Assembly (NCBI GenBank): GCA_030159075.1
Contig: BROG01000078.1
Coordinates: 154,501-218,500 of the forward strand
Direction: 5' to 3'
DNA from: Atrina japonica
Taxonomy: Eukaryota; Mollusca; Bivalvia; Pterioida; Pinnidae
DNA length: 64,000 bases
How positions within the stretch are numbered: position 1 is the stretch's first letter; the number at the start of each line of letters is the position of its first letter. Shown here piece after piece: positions 1-12,022 of this stretch. The notes beneath the pieces are model-generated. The model was not told the origin of the DNA, did no database searches, and saw only the letters and a list, made by a program, of their open reading frames with translations. A program made the translations under genes and the position numbers.

Positions 1-216
1 GATTTCCGGGTTTTATATTATAGCCTCCACGCGGTCCATTATTTTCATTCCAAATTCATAGCGTTTGTCGATGGAACAATCAGTTTTTATAAAGTGTTAA
101 ATTCAGTGACTACTCCCACATTCGAACCGTTGCCCTCTGCATGCATAGACTGGGAATACCGACCAACTGCGAATTGCCAACATAACTCTGTGCTAGATTA
201 ACATTATAAATGTACA

Positions 217-300
217 GATACTAAAGTATTAATCTTCAGGCTGTCCAGGATATAATATACAAATTTGGTGAATGTTGGACAAACACGGACCTTATGATAT
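217..300 (-). mobile_element. Fragment of dispersed retroelement 3' tail
   Basis: Read on the minus strand, this matches the tail that follows the reverse-transcriptase fragment at 32624-32850. It shares the 'ggtccgtgtttgtcc' and 'cctggacat' words and the 'ataccttggtatct'-like end. Related tails lie at 28140-28215, 41554-41645, 45845-45925 and 49650-49795. It carries no coding capacity and is probably the last ~80 bp of a 5'-truncated insertion. Confidence 0.5.
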
Positions 301-837
301 CCTGTAATCACAAACAAGGGTCATTTTATCGACCTTTAAATTTGCGGAACGTTGACATCAAACGGTATTTCCGATATCCCTGTGTCAATAACCTGTTAGT
401 AAGTAGTTTACTTCTATATATGAAATTTTCATATGTTGAACACGGCCTGGCATATCGGATCATTTGTGATTTATAAACACCATACACGCCATACACACGT
501 AAATGTTGGAATAGACTGGATATGATATGCCTATATACGTAAAATGTTAAGGTAAATTTGGTTGTACACGAAGTTTTGGGATTAGCACTTTACATACACA
601 CGAAATAATCGTGTTTAAAATCGTAAAATATGCAATATTTTATCTGGTATACTACGCATTTGTTAATGAAGTTCCAGTTTGGACAAGAAAGTTTCCACAC
701 TCTGTTGTATATGTTATAAAGTTAGGAAAATTTTGTCCAAAGCTGCGTTCAATTTCTACTTTTTCGTTGACACAAATACGTCATATACTAATTGTATGAC
801 GGTCTAAAATTTATTTTCGTCGAGGACCATTATTAAT
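301..837. other. Intergenic, nothing recognised
   Basis: AT-rich sequence with only short random ORFs. I see no repeat structure, exon or RNA signal here. Confidence 0.5.
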
Positions 838-1850
838 TGACAAAATGATGTGGGTGATGCGGCAATACCAAACTGGAAAAATGTACTGTAAGCAAAGCGC
901 TCAAAGTTTTTACATTCTGGAAGCGATAGATTTTCTTTTCTTGATTCAGAAGTTCCTGGATGAATTCTGCTGCGTATGAATAAAAGAACAAGTCAGTTTT
1001 TTATCCGTAGATCTAAAAGGAAGGCTACATGTAGATCAAGTTTGCTGATATGGATGCCCATGGGAATACAGGCCGACAGTTTGCTGAAAGAACCTGGTCA
1101 CCTCCAAACATTACTGTTTTTAAAAAAATATAGATTTAGGTATTAAAAGTTTTCCAAAGTCCAGCAAACCTGCATTCTCTTGTTTTTTAAATATCATTGC
1201 TTCGGTGTAATTTATGCACGTTGATTGTGAATCAGGGAGTGCTGGAAATGTGGACGAAATTTATAAGTTTTCATGATAAAACCCTGTGGAATGACAGGAT
1301 ATTTTTCACCAAACTTAAAGTTTCGGGTACTTAACCGCTTGAAATGACCTTTTAGTGAAGTCAAAAACTTAGATCTTTTCGAGAAATGAAAAAACCAAGT
1401 TTGGGGGCCTGGACCCTTTTATATAGTCCTTTTGCGTGTGGAAGCCTTGTTAACGTGTTAAAGAGTAGTAAAAAAGTCGTATGTTTTATGATACTAATTG
1501 ACAAAATGATGTCGATATATAAATGTTGATGTCTTTTTTGAATTTTCTGGAAATTCTGCTGCATTGAATAGAATCAGCCAAAAAGGAGGCACAATTGTAC
1601 CTACAGTTTGCTGAAAGACCTGGTCTCCAAACATTACAAATATATTGTGTATTAAAATTCCAGCAACCTTCGGTGTATTTATGTGTTGAATCAGAGTGCT
1701 GTTGGACGATACAGTGTCATGCTGAAGGATATTTTTCTCCTTGAAAAATAGTTGTGCTGTAAATATTTTGTGTAAAAGGAAAAGTCGTAAAGATAAATTT
1801 GATGTCTTTGAATTTTCTAAAAGTGGAGCATTTGCTGGAATAAGCAACCT
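838..1850. repeat. Decayed local duplication (838-1310, 1498-1740, partial third from ~1799)
   Basis: Two colinear copies share ordered blocks: 'ttgacaaaatgatgt', 'attctgctgc', 'cagtttgctgaaaga' followed by 'ctccaaacattac', 'ttcggtgta', 'gagtgctg' and 'aggatatttttc'. The first copy is about 470 bp and the second about 245 bp, the difference being many small gaps spread along the length. A third partial copy begins near 1799 with 'ttgatgtctttgaattttct'. No long ORF is preserved, so this is a non-coding repeat of unknown family. Confidence 0.55.
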
Positions 1851-2944
1851 GTTTAAACTGCTATTTTGGCCTTGGTGTTGCTGAATATGGGGTTTTGTGA
1901 AGTTTAGGTATCCAATATATAATTTGGTAGCTCAAAAACATAGTACCTATATCCAACTTCCAACGCATAACTGATAGTACTCGTAGGGTAATTGTACAAT
2001 TTTCTGGATATATGCATTTTTTCTGTTGGCATACCTTAAAGTTGAAGTATTTTAGTGTCTTGTTTGCAATTTTAGACACACACATACACTTACGAAAACA
2101 TATACACCACCTCCACACACACACAAGAATGGCGGAATTAAATTGAAGTGAAACCATTGACAAATTATTGGTAAACGCATTTATAAATTTGTCTTGCTTT
2201 GAATTATGAATGTGTAGAGCAGTAGAAAGAATTTTAAATGTTTTAATGCTACAAGGTTACAAACCTAAACGTAAATAGCGTCTGAACCATGTAATACTAT
2301 TCCAATAGCAGATATCTAAATATTATCCATGACATACGATCGTTGTTTCGTATACCAATTAGGTTTGGAACATAAAGATGTGCATTAGGGCCCATCAATC
2401 AAGGCGGGAAGCATTAGGTGTATTGCAACTTTTATGGGAAAACATGATTGTTGTTATGACAGGATTCTCATGCCTTTTAACAGCTTTTTATACCTCTGCC
2501 GCATGCATTTCTTGGTTTTAGCGGTTCAACTTTGATTTATTACGCTGTATTGAAAATGAGTGATGAATTGAAATTGAAATTATCCATCAAAGATTTTATA
2601 AAATGATAAACAGTATCAATATTTCAATAAAACAGAAGGAACATCTTAAAGAGCACCTTAATTTGATAGCAGTGGCTGTTTGTTTTCCTGTAATCAGCAT
2701 GGCAAAGTGTAATGATTTATAGTGGTAATAGAAAAAACACCTGTATAATCACGAACTTCAATGCTTTGAATGTTGAGTTCAATGTTAACAAAACGCTTGA
2801 ATTTATTACTTAATGCGTTGCTATGGATAAATGTCAACTATAACATTTGTAAGAACATTAAATATTGAGTCTATTACGTGTGAATTACAAAATAATGTCA
2901 ACAAACCAAATATCAATGGCTAATACAAAACGAATTCGACAAAG
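1851..2944. other. Intergenic, nothing recognised
   Basis: AT-rich intergenic DNA without a recognisable gene, RNA or repeat. A short CA-rich patch lies near 2080-2125. Confidence 0.4.
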
Positions 2945-2989
2945 TAATCGAACCATCAATGTCAAAACACTTGCAGGACCTATGAAGAT

Positions 2990-3230
2990 TCAAGACCTCC
3001 AGGTCTGGCCGTATATCCCCCCCGCCAGCTACATGTGGCGCCAAACTTGGCTAAATAAACCACTGTGGCGTGTGTTAAGAGTCACATGGATTTCTTGAGT
3101 CATTTCTAATTAAAGGGAGAAGAGTGTAGTGGTTCAGAGAGTATCGGCCCAGATAGCTCAGTTGGTAACAGCGTCCTTGCTTCGGTTCCAGGTCTGACCG
3201 CATATCCCCCCACGCTTGCTACACCTCTAA
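2990..3230 (+). mobile_element. Degenerate tRNA-derived SINE fragments
   Basis: The segment at about 3147-3185 contains a tRNA-like A-box context ('agatagctcagttggtaac') followed by a degenerate B-box-like stretch ('ggttccaggtctgacc'). The 3' portion ('caggtctg.ccg.atatcccccc') also occurs at 2998-3025, so two partial copies lie next to each other. Neither can fold as a complete tRNA, so I call SINE debris rather than a tRNA gene. Confidence 0.5.
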
Positions 3231-3239
3231 CATGCAGGT

Positions 3240-4520
3240 TTCGGTTCATTGAATACGGATAATCGTAAATATAGAATGTGTTATCATGTTATGTCCGTTT
3301 CCGTTAATACATCTTTTAACCTTGTGTTATTACGACTTTTCAGTTCACATGCTTTCCAATCGCGTCTATTTGGGGGGGGGGGGTGTTTTTGCGTTTAATA
3401 CCTTTTAAATTAAATTAAATGTATCATGACCTTTTCCGTGTCTGTTCTTTTGTTCGCCAAATTCTGCATCATTTCGCCTTTTGATTTTTAATTTAATTTT
3501 ATGTGATACTAACCGACTTTCGTAGAAACCGCACATTGGATATAAAAAATTGTTTCTTTAGCGGTCCTCAGCTCATCAACACCTAAAATCACATTTAGAC
3601 ATGCAAAATTCAAAGGATGGTTAAGTCCACTGTCATAATTGAGGGGGTGGGGTTAATTTTGAATGAAAATCTTATAATACAGTTACTTTTACATGCAATA
3701 CGAACTTGTTCACTCCTGAATTATGACAGTAGACCATACTCTTTATTGATTTGGGCGAGTCTAAATGAGATTACAGGAGTTGATGAGTTAACAGGCCAGT
3801 TTGGCATCTTTAAACTGCGTAGTAAGAAGTAGCACAAATAAATACAAAATATAAATGTATAGGGCGTTTTTGTCAATTCGGGAACGAGCGAAAGTCTGAT
3901 AGAGGTAGATAAAGGAACAAGGGAAATGCTGCACCAATCGAACGTAAAATTTATATAAACGCAAATCATTGTAATTTGGCCTTACGATCTGTCATATGCT
4001 CGGTTGGTTGCATGCTGTTGTAGGAGGGGGTATTTTAACGCAAACAGAGAAATCTGTCAATGAATGGAATAAAATCTACGATTTTGTCATGTGAGTTTTG
4101 CTCGACGTCTGAGATCTTTGTCGAAACTCAACAGTAGCCTGGGTAATGAAGCAGAAGAGATGAGTGAATTATATGTCTGGCGAAATATATTGTCAACTTG
4201 ATTCAACAACTCTGAAATTATCAAAACATGTCACATCTGGATGCCTCTGTGGGATAATTAAAATGACCAATGATCTGCTAGTATATCACATAATTATGTC
4301 GCGTGCGGGGTCTAAATTTTATTTTCGTGTAAATTGACTTTTTTCAAGGGGTATTTACTTGATGGATTAAACATAGCAATATACATTGTGGGTTTAATTT
4401 AGTTTATATAAGGAACTTTCAAAGGGTAATAGATGGCTTAATTCCTACTCCTTTTCATTCCATTGTGCGCTATTTGGTGGCGCAGTTTTTAAAACTCGCA
4501 TTTTAAACCATTAAGTCTCC
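3240..4520. other. Intergenic with a G homopolymer
   Basis: No gene or repeat is recognised apart from a run of about 12 G near 3371-3382 and a T-rich/A-rich patch near 3480-3500. Confidence 0.4.
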
Positions 4521-4524
4521 CACC

Positions 4525-4665
4525 TCTAGTCAACGCGAGCCCCGCGGAAACCTAGGCTGATTATGTGAGAAAGTTTGCCAGTTTACTTGCGGAAGGCCAG
4601 TGGTCTCTTCTCGAGTACATTGAAACCGTGTTCTCTTCTCCAACATTAGAAAAAATAGCCATCAC
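4525..4665 (+). mobile_element. SINE 3' part, Ser/Leu-tRNA-derived family
   Basis: The words 'aacctaggctgattatgtgag', 'agtttgccagtttacttgc' and 'ctcttctccaacatta' match the body of the SINE copies at 45945-46130 (+) and 58175-58325 (-). The tRNA-like head is missing or decayed. Confidence 0.55.
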
Positions 4666-4670
4666 CACGA

Positions 4671-4918
4671 TATGACTGACAAAATGGTTGTTGTGTAAAA
4701 CAAAATTCAAACAAACAAACAAAAAATTCCAATGATCCAAAAAATAGTACTGCAAGTTATTCTGTTTCGCCAAAAAATAAATTCTCGCGGAATGATATGA
4801 CTGACAAAATGGGTGTTGTGTAAAACAAAATTCAAACAAACAAACAAAAAATCCAATGATTCCAAAAATAAAACTGCAAGTTATTCTGTTTCGCCAAAAA
4901 AATAAATTCTCGCGGAAA
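4671..4918. repeat. Two-copy tandem repeat, period 125 bp
   Basis: 'tatgactgacaaaatgg' starts at 4671 and again at 4796. The whole 125 bp unit is repeated almost perfectly, including an internal (caaa)n stretch. High identity points to a recent duplication. Confidence 0.85.
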
Positions 4919-5069
4919 TTCGCAAATTTAGAAATGCATATAGCTAGCGAATATTTTACTACAGTTTGTAATTAAAGTTTTCTGGTTTCACATATAATCA
5001 CTGCGTGGCTACCGAAGTATTTCTTACGTAAGGTAAGGTATGCACGGTCAATTCTTTATATATTTGATT

Positions 5070-5442
5070 TTGAATGTTGTTTTACGCTACACTCAACAAT
5101 TTTTCAGTTATATGTCACCAATTGCCGGTAAAGGGCTTCAAATATTTTGGCCACTGAACAGTGAGGGTTCTTTAACGTGCCATAACCTACTGCGACACGA
5201 GACCTCGATTTTTACTGTCTCATCCGAAGGGCAACTCAGGACCTCACGATCAAGAGTCGAGCGCGCTTCCGACTGAACCAGACGTTAAACATCAAGTAAT
5301 AATAAAAAAACATATTCTTGATGAAACCCAACCTGCCGCCGGCTGGACTCGAACTCAGGACCTCACGATCAAGAGTCGAGCGCGCTACCGACTGAACCAG
5401 ACGTTAAACATCAAGTAATAATAAAGAAACATATTCTCGATG
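5070..5442 (-). mobile_element. tRNA-derived SINE with duplicated head
   Basis: On the minus strand the end reads as a tRNA-like promoter: A box 'ggttcagtcggtagcgcgc' and a B-box-like 'ttcgagtcc'. It continues into a tail ending with 'ttgagtgtagcgtaaaac'. The head segment is duplicated with a 120 bp period (about 5237-5325 and 5357-5442). A closely similar copy is at 50325-50603. Confidence 0.7.
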
Positions 5443-6944
5443 TCATTAGTCATATCGGAGACGTGCATGAACGCATTGTTTACTTAAATGTACAATATTA
5501 CAACTTGCAAAGCGCGAAAATAAAATCAATTATTTTGCAAATTTAACATCGCCAACTAACGTATTCGCGAATATGTAGGAAAATGGTCGAACGCTAAACA
5601 GAAGTGTTTTACAGTGCTTAAAATTTAACCAATTTTGTGAACGGTCACCCTCATGCCGTGGTTTCTTTTAAAACCACTACTCTATTTTCAAAATATTCTT
5701 AAAAATAATTTAGCGCAAGTTGATACTACCATTTAGTGGGGATGTAAAAATGGACAACATATCATGAGGAAATTGTACTTTCAAGTTTTAAGTGAAAATT
5801 TGGAAAATGCAATTTAATTACACATAATCTGAGTGCTTTTGTTGCTATTTATTTCCTAAATCCGTTGTTTGTGATCACGAAGTCAATTATGGTAATATAT
5901 ATATTTATCTAATGCATAATTATATTTTAATCATACTAAATGGATTTCCTGCTTATTTGATTCCGTGTTCGGTACGGCATAACACGTCCAGGAAGTCACT
6001 ATGAATTTGAAATTCCCTTTAACATGGACATCAAGTCCATGAGTGATTATGGTCAATGCATTATCGTAATAGTCGGCAGAAGCATGGAAATCTCCCCTAA
6101 TAAACACCTCGTTTAGTAGAACATCACGTAAATATTCAGTCTAACGAAAATGTCTTAATAAATATTACATAAGCCCAGACCCTTACTCAAATGACAACCT
6201 CCCTAAAGGGACCCATGTTTTGTCCGTCAGTTTGGGGAAACCCCTGTAGATACCTAAACTTCAGTTCGACATGCAGATATGAGTTTATTACTGACGTAAA
6301 ATGAACAGAATTGATACCAAGGACAAGGAAACTTAGACCGGAAAGTAATGTTAGGAAAATTGTTTTCTATTTTTCATGAAATTGTACAAAACGGAAAACC
6401 CCAAAAGATGACCACATGTCTTTTCAGAAGGTGGGAAAATCCATGCTGCTACCTCCGCTACTCTGAACCTATCAGTAAATCTCGGTACTTACCAAACAGG
6501 CACAACTTTAACTGAAAATTAGTTATCCAACTTCCTGCTACACACAAGTATTACGCGGTTATGTCCCCTTATTCTTCCGTGCTATCGAATCTTGACAATA
6601 ACGAATCATTTTTTCACTTTTTGATTTACAATGGTTTTTATTTAAAATTTTTATTTAAAAAGGACAAGAATGATATGGCACCCACTTTTTGGAAATCCCC
6701 TGGTAATTGACAAAGTGAGAATATGATGTTATTATTATTTTTTTTAAAGAGGCAAAACTGTTTGACTGATTTTTCTCAAGCTGATGACCAAACTTTCTAG
6801 TATTTATTATTTTAACAATAAAAAAAGTTCTACCGAAAGAATAAAATTTCATGTCACCTTTTATGAAAAAACCTCATGATTTTAAAAATTTGTAGTATCG
6901 AATATATTTTTCGAGTTCTTAAACCTATGAATTTCTTTTTTTTT
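5443..6944. other. Intergenic, nothing recognised
   Basis: AT-rich DNA with no coding or repeat structure I can support. Short poly-T runs occur near 6735-6748 and 6939-6950. Confidence 0.4.
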
Positions 6945-6949
6945 TTTTT

Positions 6950-7115
6950 TGAAATTTTTTTTACACTACACTCAACAGTTTTTCAGTCATACACAGGCGG
7001 TTAGTTTTAATGATAGGAGAAAGAACCCAAATACAATTTAGGCCCTTATCCGGGAAGAGACAACTGACCTTCCGCGATACAAGCCTCGGACATTTTATTC
7101 ACATTATCTCTAATT
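6950..7115 (-). mobile_element. SINE fragment, Ser/Leu family tail
   Basis: 'acactcaacagtttttcagt' followed by 'ggcggttagttttaatg' and 'gagaaagaaccc' matches the tails of SINE copies at 42352-42590 and 63598-63840. The tRNA-like head is not present. Confidence 0.6.
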
Positions 7116-7394
7116 GGTGCTGTTGTGTTCAACTATCCAAGCTACACCCCGACATATAAGCATGGGCATACATAAACAAGGCAGGGGTGTGAGGGGTCGA
7201 GCCCCCAGATGCTGACAACAATTTTAAGATAAAAAAAATCAAAATTTATGGAGTTTTTTCTTTATACCTATGCAACTGTATCGGATGTCTCAGTTGAAGC
7301 TACGGAAATGGTAAGCTTTAATCAAAAGGCTTAAATACTTTCAACTTCCATACTCTATGACAATCCAGATTACTGTAGATAAATTTAAAATATT

Positions 7395-9020
7395 CATCTT
7401 CCCTGACATATGACCTTGATTTATACTCTCATCTTCCCTGACATATAACCTTGATTTATACTCTCATCTTCCCTGACATATAACCTTGATTTATACTCTC
7501 ATCTTCCCTGACATATAACCTTGATTTATACTCTCATCTTCCCTGACATATAACCTTGATTTATACTGTCATCTTCTCCGACATAGAACCTTGATTTATA
7601 CTCTCATCTTCCCTGACATAGAACCTTGATTTATACTCTCATCGTCCCTGGCATATGACCCTAATTAATACTGTCAGCTTCCCTGACATATAACCTTGAT
7701 TTATACTCTCATCTTCCTTGACATATAACCTTGATTTATACTCTCATCTTCCTTGACATATAACCTTGATTTATACTGTCATCTTCCCTGACATATAACC
7801 TTGATTTATACTCTCATCTTCCCTGACATAGAACCTTGATTTATACTGTCATCTTCCCCGCCATAGAACCTTTATTTATACTCTGATCTTCCCTGACATA
7901 TAACCTTGATTTATACTCTCATCTTCCCTGACATAGAACCTTGATTTATACTGTCATCTTCCCCGACATAGAACCTTGATTTATACTCTCATCTTCCCTG
8001 ACATATAACCTTGATTAATACTGTCTCATCTTCCCTGACATATAACCTTGATTTATACTCTCATCTTCCCTGACATATGATCTTGATTTATACTCTGATC
8101 TTCCCTGACATATAACCTTGATTTATACTCTCATCTTCCCTGACATATAACCTTGATTTATACTGTCTCATCTTCCCTGATGTATTACCTTGACTTATAG
8201 TGTCTCATCTTCCGTGACATATGACCTTAATTTATACTCCAATCTTCCCTGACATATGACCTTGATTTATACTCTCTCATCTTCCCTGACATATGACCTT
8301 GATTTATCTACTCTCATCTTCCCCGACATATAAACTTGATTTATATTCTCATCTTCCCTTACATATAACCTTGATTAATATTCTCATCTTCCCTGATATA
8401 TAACCTTGGTTTATACTCTCATCATCCCTGACATATGACCTTGATTTATATAGTCTCATCTTCTGCGACTAATGACAATTTGATATATATGTTTATCTTC
8501 CCTGACATATGACCTTGATTTATAATTTCTCATATTCACTGAATCATTACCTTTATTGACACAATCTTATCTTCCCTGACATATCACCTTCATTTACTCT
8601 CATCTTCCCTGACATTTGACCTTGATTTATACTGTCATCTTCCCAAACATATAACCTTGATTTATTTTGTGTCATATTTGACATATGACCTTGCTTTATA
8701 CTGTCTCATCTAATCTGACATATGACCTTGATGCTATCTCATCTACCCTTACATATAACCTTGATTTATATCATCTCATTTTCCTTGATATATGATCTTG
8801 ATTTATATTGTTTCACTTGCTCGACATATACCTATTCATCTTCCACAAAAATTTGATTTATACAGTTTCATCGTCCTTGACATATAACCTTAACTTATAG
8901 TCTCATCTTCTCTGACATATGACCTTATAATGTCTCATCTTCCTGACATATGACCTTCTAATGTCTCATCTTCTCGACATATGACCTTGGACATAGCTGT
9001 CTCATATTCATTGACATAAT
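7395..9020. repeat. Minisatellite, 35 bp unit, ~46 copies
   Basis: The unit is 'catcttccctgacatataac' plus 'cttgatttatactct', starting for example at 7395 and 7430. Copies are near-identical in the first ~900 bp. Past about 8450 they become progressively diverged and length-variable. There is no long ORF. Likely a fast-evolving tandem array. Confidence 0.95.
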
Positions 9021-9186
9021 CTTATCTTGGTGCTAGTGCAACAGTCCTTATCTTATAAATGGCACTGTCTGTCTGTCTTTTACTAAAAATGTCTCATGAG
9101 ATCTGACAAAGACCTAGCTAGACAAATGTATTATTTGTTTTATATAAAGTTAAAACTGATGTTGCTACTGGATCACCATTCTTGTT

Positions 9187-9290
9187 CAAGGGAACCTGTC
9201 TTCAGAGACAACCCCATCTGTCACTGAAATGCGGTCTCTCAAAAGAGGTTTTAACCAAATGGTTTTCAGAATGTGGTATCAGAAATCTGT
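9187..9290 (+). mobile_element. Partial copy of the CAGTGGAACCTGTC MITE family
   Basis: 'ggaacctgtcttcagaga', 'ggtctctcaaaagaggtttt' and 'ggttttcagaatgtggt' match the complete copy at 21831-22013. The 3' terminal inverted repeat is missing. A second MITE starts immediately after it. Confidence 0.65.
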
Positions 9291-9433
9291 GCCTAGTACC
9301 ATAAAACATAAGAATTACTTAAGTCTAAAAATTCTACTCAAATTTGGCTAATACTGAAATCTGATTGGCTGATCTGGCCAAGTTGAGAATATTCTCAGAC
9401 TTGAGCAAATTTTCAAGTTTTATGGTGCTGGGC
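9291..9433. mobile_element. MITE with CACCATAAAACTT ends
   Basis: The ends are inverted repeats: left 'agtaccataaaacataagaa', right 'ttcaagttttatggtgct'. The interior shares 'gaaatctgattggctga' and 'ccaagttgagaatattctc' with the second copy at 43981-44112. It is about 143 bp long and has no coding capacity. Confidence 0.75.
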
Positions 9434-9864
9434 CCAGGTGATTTTTTGTGAGAGTATCGTCTCCATTATATCAGAAGCCAGAGGTCAGTTTTAACTAAAG
9501 GTCATAACTTTGCCAGCAAGTGTAGAGATAATGAGTTACAATTTTATTTATGTATACGTAGTTTCAGTTTCACAAAAGGTAAAAAAAATGCATGTATGCT
9601 TACTCATTAACCTATACAAAGTTACATGTGAAATTAGTAGTAGTTTGGAGGTATTGATACTCCTTTTAGACGTAAATCCTAAATCTCGTCCTAGGTTATT
9701 TAACTCAAAGAGCAACAACTGGTAACCAGTTTGAGGCAAAAAAAAAAAAAGAAGTACGAAAACAGAAAATGAAACACCATACATACAAGAGCCAGAAAAT
9801 AACAACAAATAATTGTTTTATGTAACATAAAACACAAGCCCGCAAATGCTTTTATAAAATGATA

Positions 9865-9870
9865 TTTATT
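9865..9870 (-). terminator. Candidate LSM8 polyadenylation signal
   Basis: On the minus strand this reads AATAAA, about 240 nt after the LSM8 stop codon. It is the first canonical hexamer I noticed downstream. Transcript data would be needed to confirm its use. Confidence 0.45.
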
Positions 9871-10107
9871 TACAATGAGCACCTTTTAATCAGGCATCAG
9901 AAAACAAATATGTATGTAAATTACAACAGGTAAACTGATGATGCAGATGTAGATCACCAAACACTGTTCTGAAAGGAAATATTGATAAAACTTGGTGACA
10001 TGCCTTTGATGACATCCTAGATGACGATAATGTCGATGATGATGATGAAGTTGATGAGATTTATGTACAGATGATTATATACAGTTTCCTATATTCTGGA
10101 TTTCACA

Positions 10108-11988
10108 TCAGTGTGCAACAGCATTCAGTGGTTCAGCTTTGATGTTGTTAAAGTCCAATGAAGTGTCGGTATCATCGTCAATTTCACCAATAACAGCTCT
10201 GAAATAAAGAACATGACAGTGTGAAGTGTATATAACATTAGTGAGAAATCTGTAAGACATCTCCTGAAAATCCTCGTGTGTGATTTGGTAACGGTATCAT
10301 TTATAGGTGAAAAAGAAATAAAGGTTGACAAAGACCTTTCGTATATACAAAATATCTGTAGTGTTACAAAAGCAATCAAAACGATTTTGAGAACTCATTG
10401 AAAACTAACAAAAGTGTAACTTAGTGTAAATTGGAAAAATAATGTGTCTGTCCTATGGACATGTAAATACATGTACATGTAGTTTTTTTTTCCTATGATA
10501 CTCAAATATCAAATTTACCAGGCCAGAGCAGGTGCTTGTCTTAAATACTGTATGTACTATAAGCAAGGATTTTCATGGGTCATTTTGGGTCCAGTTACAG
10601 GACTCATTTCCAATGCAAAAATTAGCTTGTATTTTCCCCTAAACTATACAAAATTTCCAATTTGGAACTTAAAAAAAGGTGTTTTAAAAAAAATGCCCAA
10701 ATAAAGATTTTCTTTTTTTAGTTTAAATGTCATATATTTTCCCAATTTTTCTGACCCTGAACCAGAATTTAGGAAGCAGGAAAATCCCTGAAATGTTGTA
10801 ATGGTATTGTACATGATGTACACATATAAAATTTTAATTTTTCAGTTCTGGATCTGAAACATGTTAGTTCATGTTACCATAAAAATGTATTTTTCAATGT
10901 AATTCAGTGCTTTTTTCACCAATAATATTCAGATCTAAATTTGTCTGTGATTTCTAAACTGGATAAATTGCAATAAAAATGTATATAAAGATATTTTCTT
11001 CAGCAAAATTGGATATATACCTGTATATAATTATAAACTTTGGGAAATCTATTACTCATTTTATGGGGAAAATTGTTTTAAACTGGCTGTATAGTCACCT
11101 GGAAAAAGATGCAATTTGTATATTGCCATGGCAAACCTGTACTCAGGTAATTACACAGGTACAATGTAGGTTACTTACACGTTATCACCTCTGATTATAT
11201 AGAGTCCGAGTATGACCTGCTCAACACCATTTGATGTACTATACACTCTTTCATGGCTCTCGTCTAAAATCAGGTTAATTGTCTGGTCAAATCCTTTAAG
11301 GGTTCCCTTTTGAAAAAGTAATATAAAATTAAATGATAAATTGTAAGTCTAGATCTAGTATTGCTCCATGTAAGACTGTTGGGCTTTGAGTAAAAGTAAA
11401 AAGCCTTTTTAGTCTCATTGACTATTTATTTGAATTTTAATACAAATTTAATGTGATAATCCAGACCTTAAGTTGATCGTTACATGTATGTGCACATTTG
11501 TTATGTAAATACAAAATTAATTTCAGTGAGCAAAATACTTACCACTATGATTCTTCCATCAGCTGTAACTATGGAAACTGTGCCTGTTCATCTTATTAAG
11601 GAAACAAAGTTGAATTGTATAGATTGACTTGACCTTTTAACCAATAAGTAAATCCTATTACATGTAATTACAAAATGTATCTAAAGTAACTCCTGAGGAC
11701 ACAATGCCTCAGTAACTGTCAGTTTTCAAGTAATAAAAGTTTAAATATGGCATTAAAAGTAATGTAAAGGTTTCCATGTTAAAATATCTTTTAACTTCTC
11801 CCCAAATGCATCTGAACCACGTTTATCTGCAAATACACATACAATTTTAAATAATATTCCACAGACATCGAGGGTTACATTGTATCTTATTTTTTAGAAT
11901 TTAAAACATTCAATTTAATTATGCATAATTGCAATAGGGCAAGTAATGAAGATTTTAATCTATTTTTTTTCATATGACTACTCAACAC

Positions 11989-12022
<34 letters not shown>

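Noticed and set aside
1494..1847. 117-codon minus-strand frame
   Set aside because: Lies in the decayed duplication; the other copy does not preserve the frame, and there is no recognisable motif.
7395..9020. CRISPR-like array
   Set aside because: There are no unique spacers between the 35 bp units; they are direct head-to-tail repeats in a eukaryotic genome.
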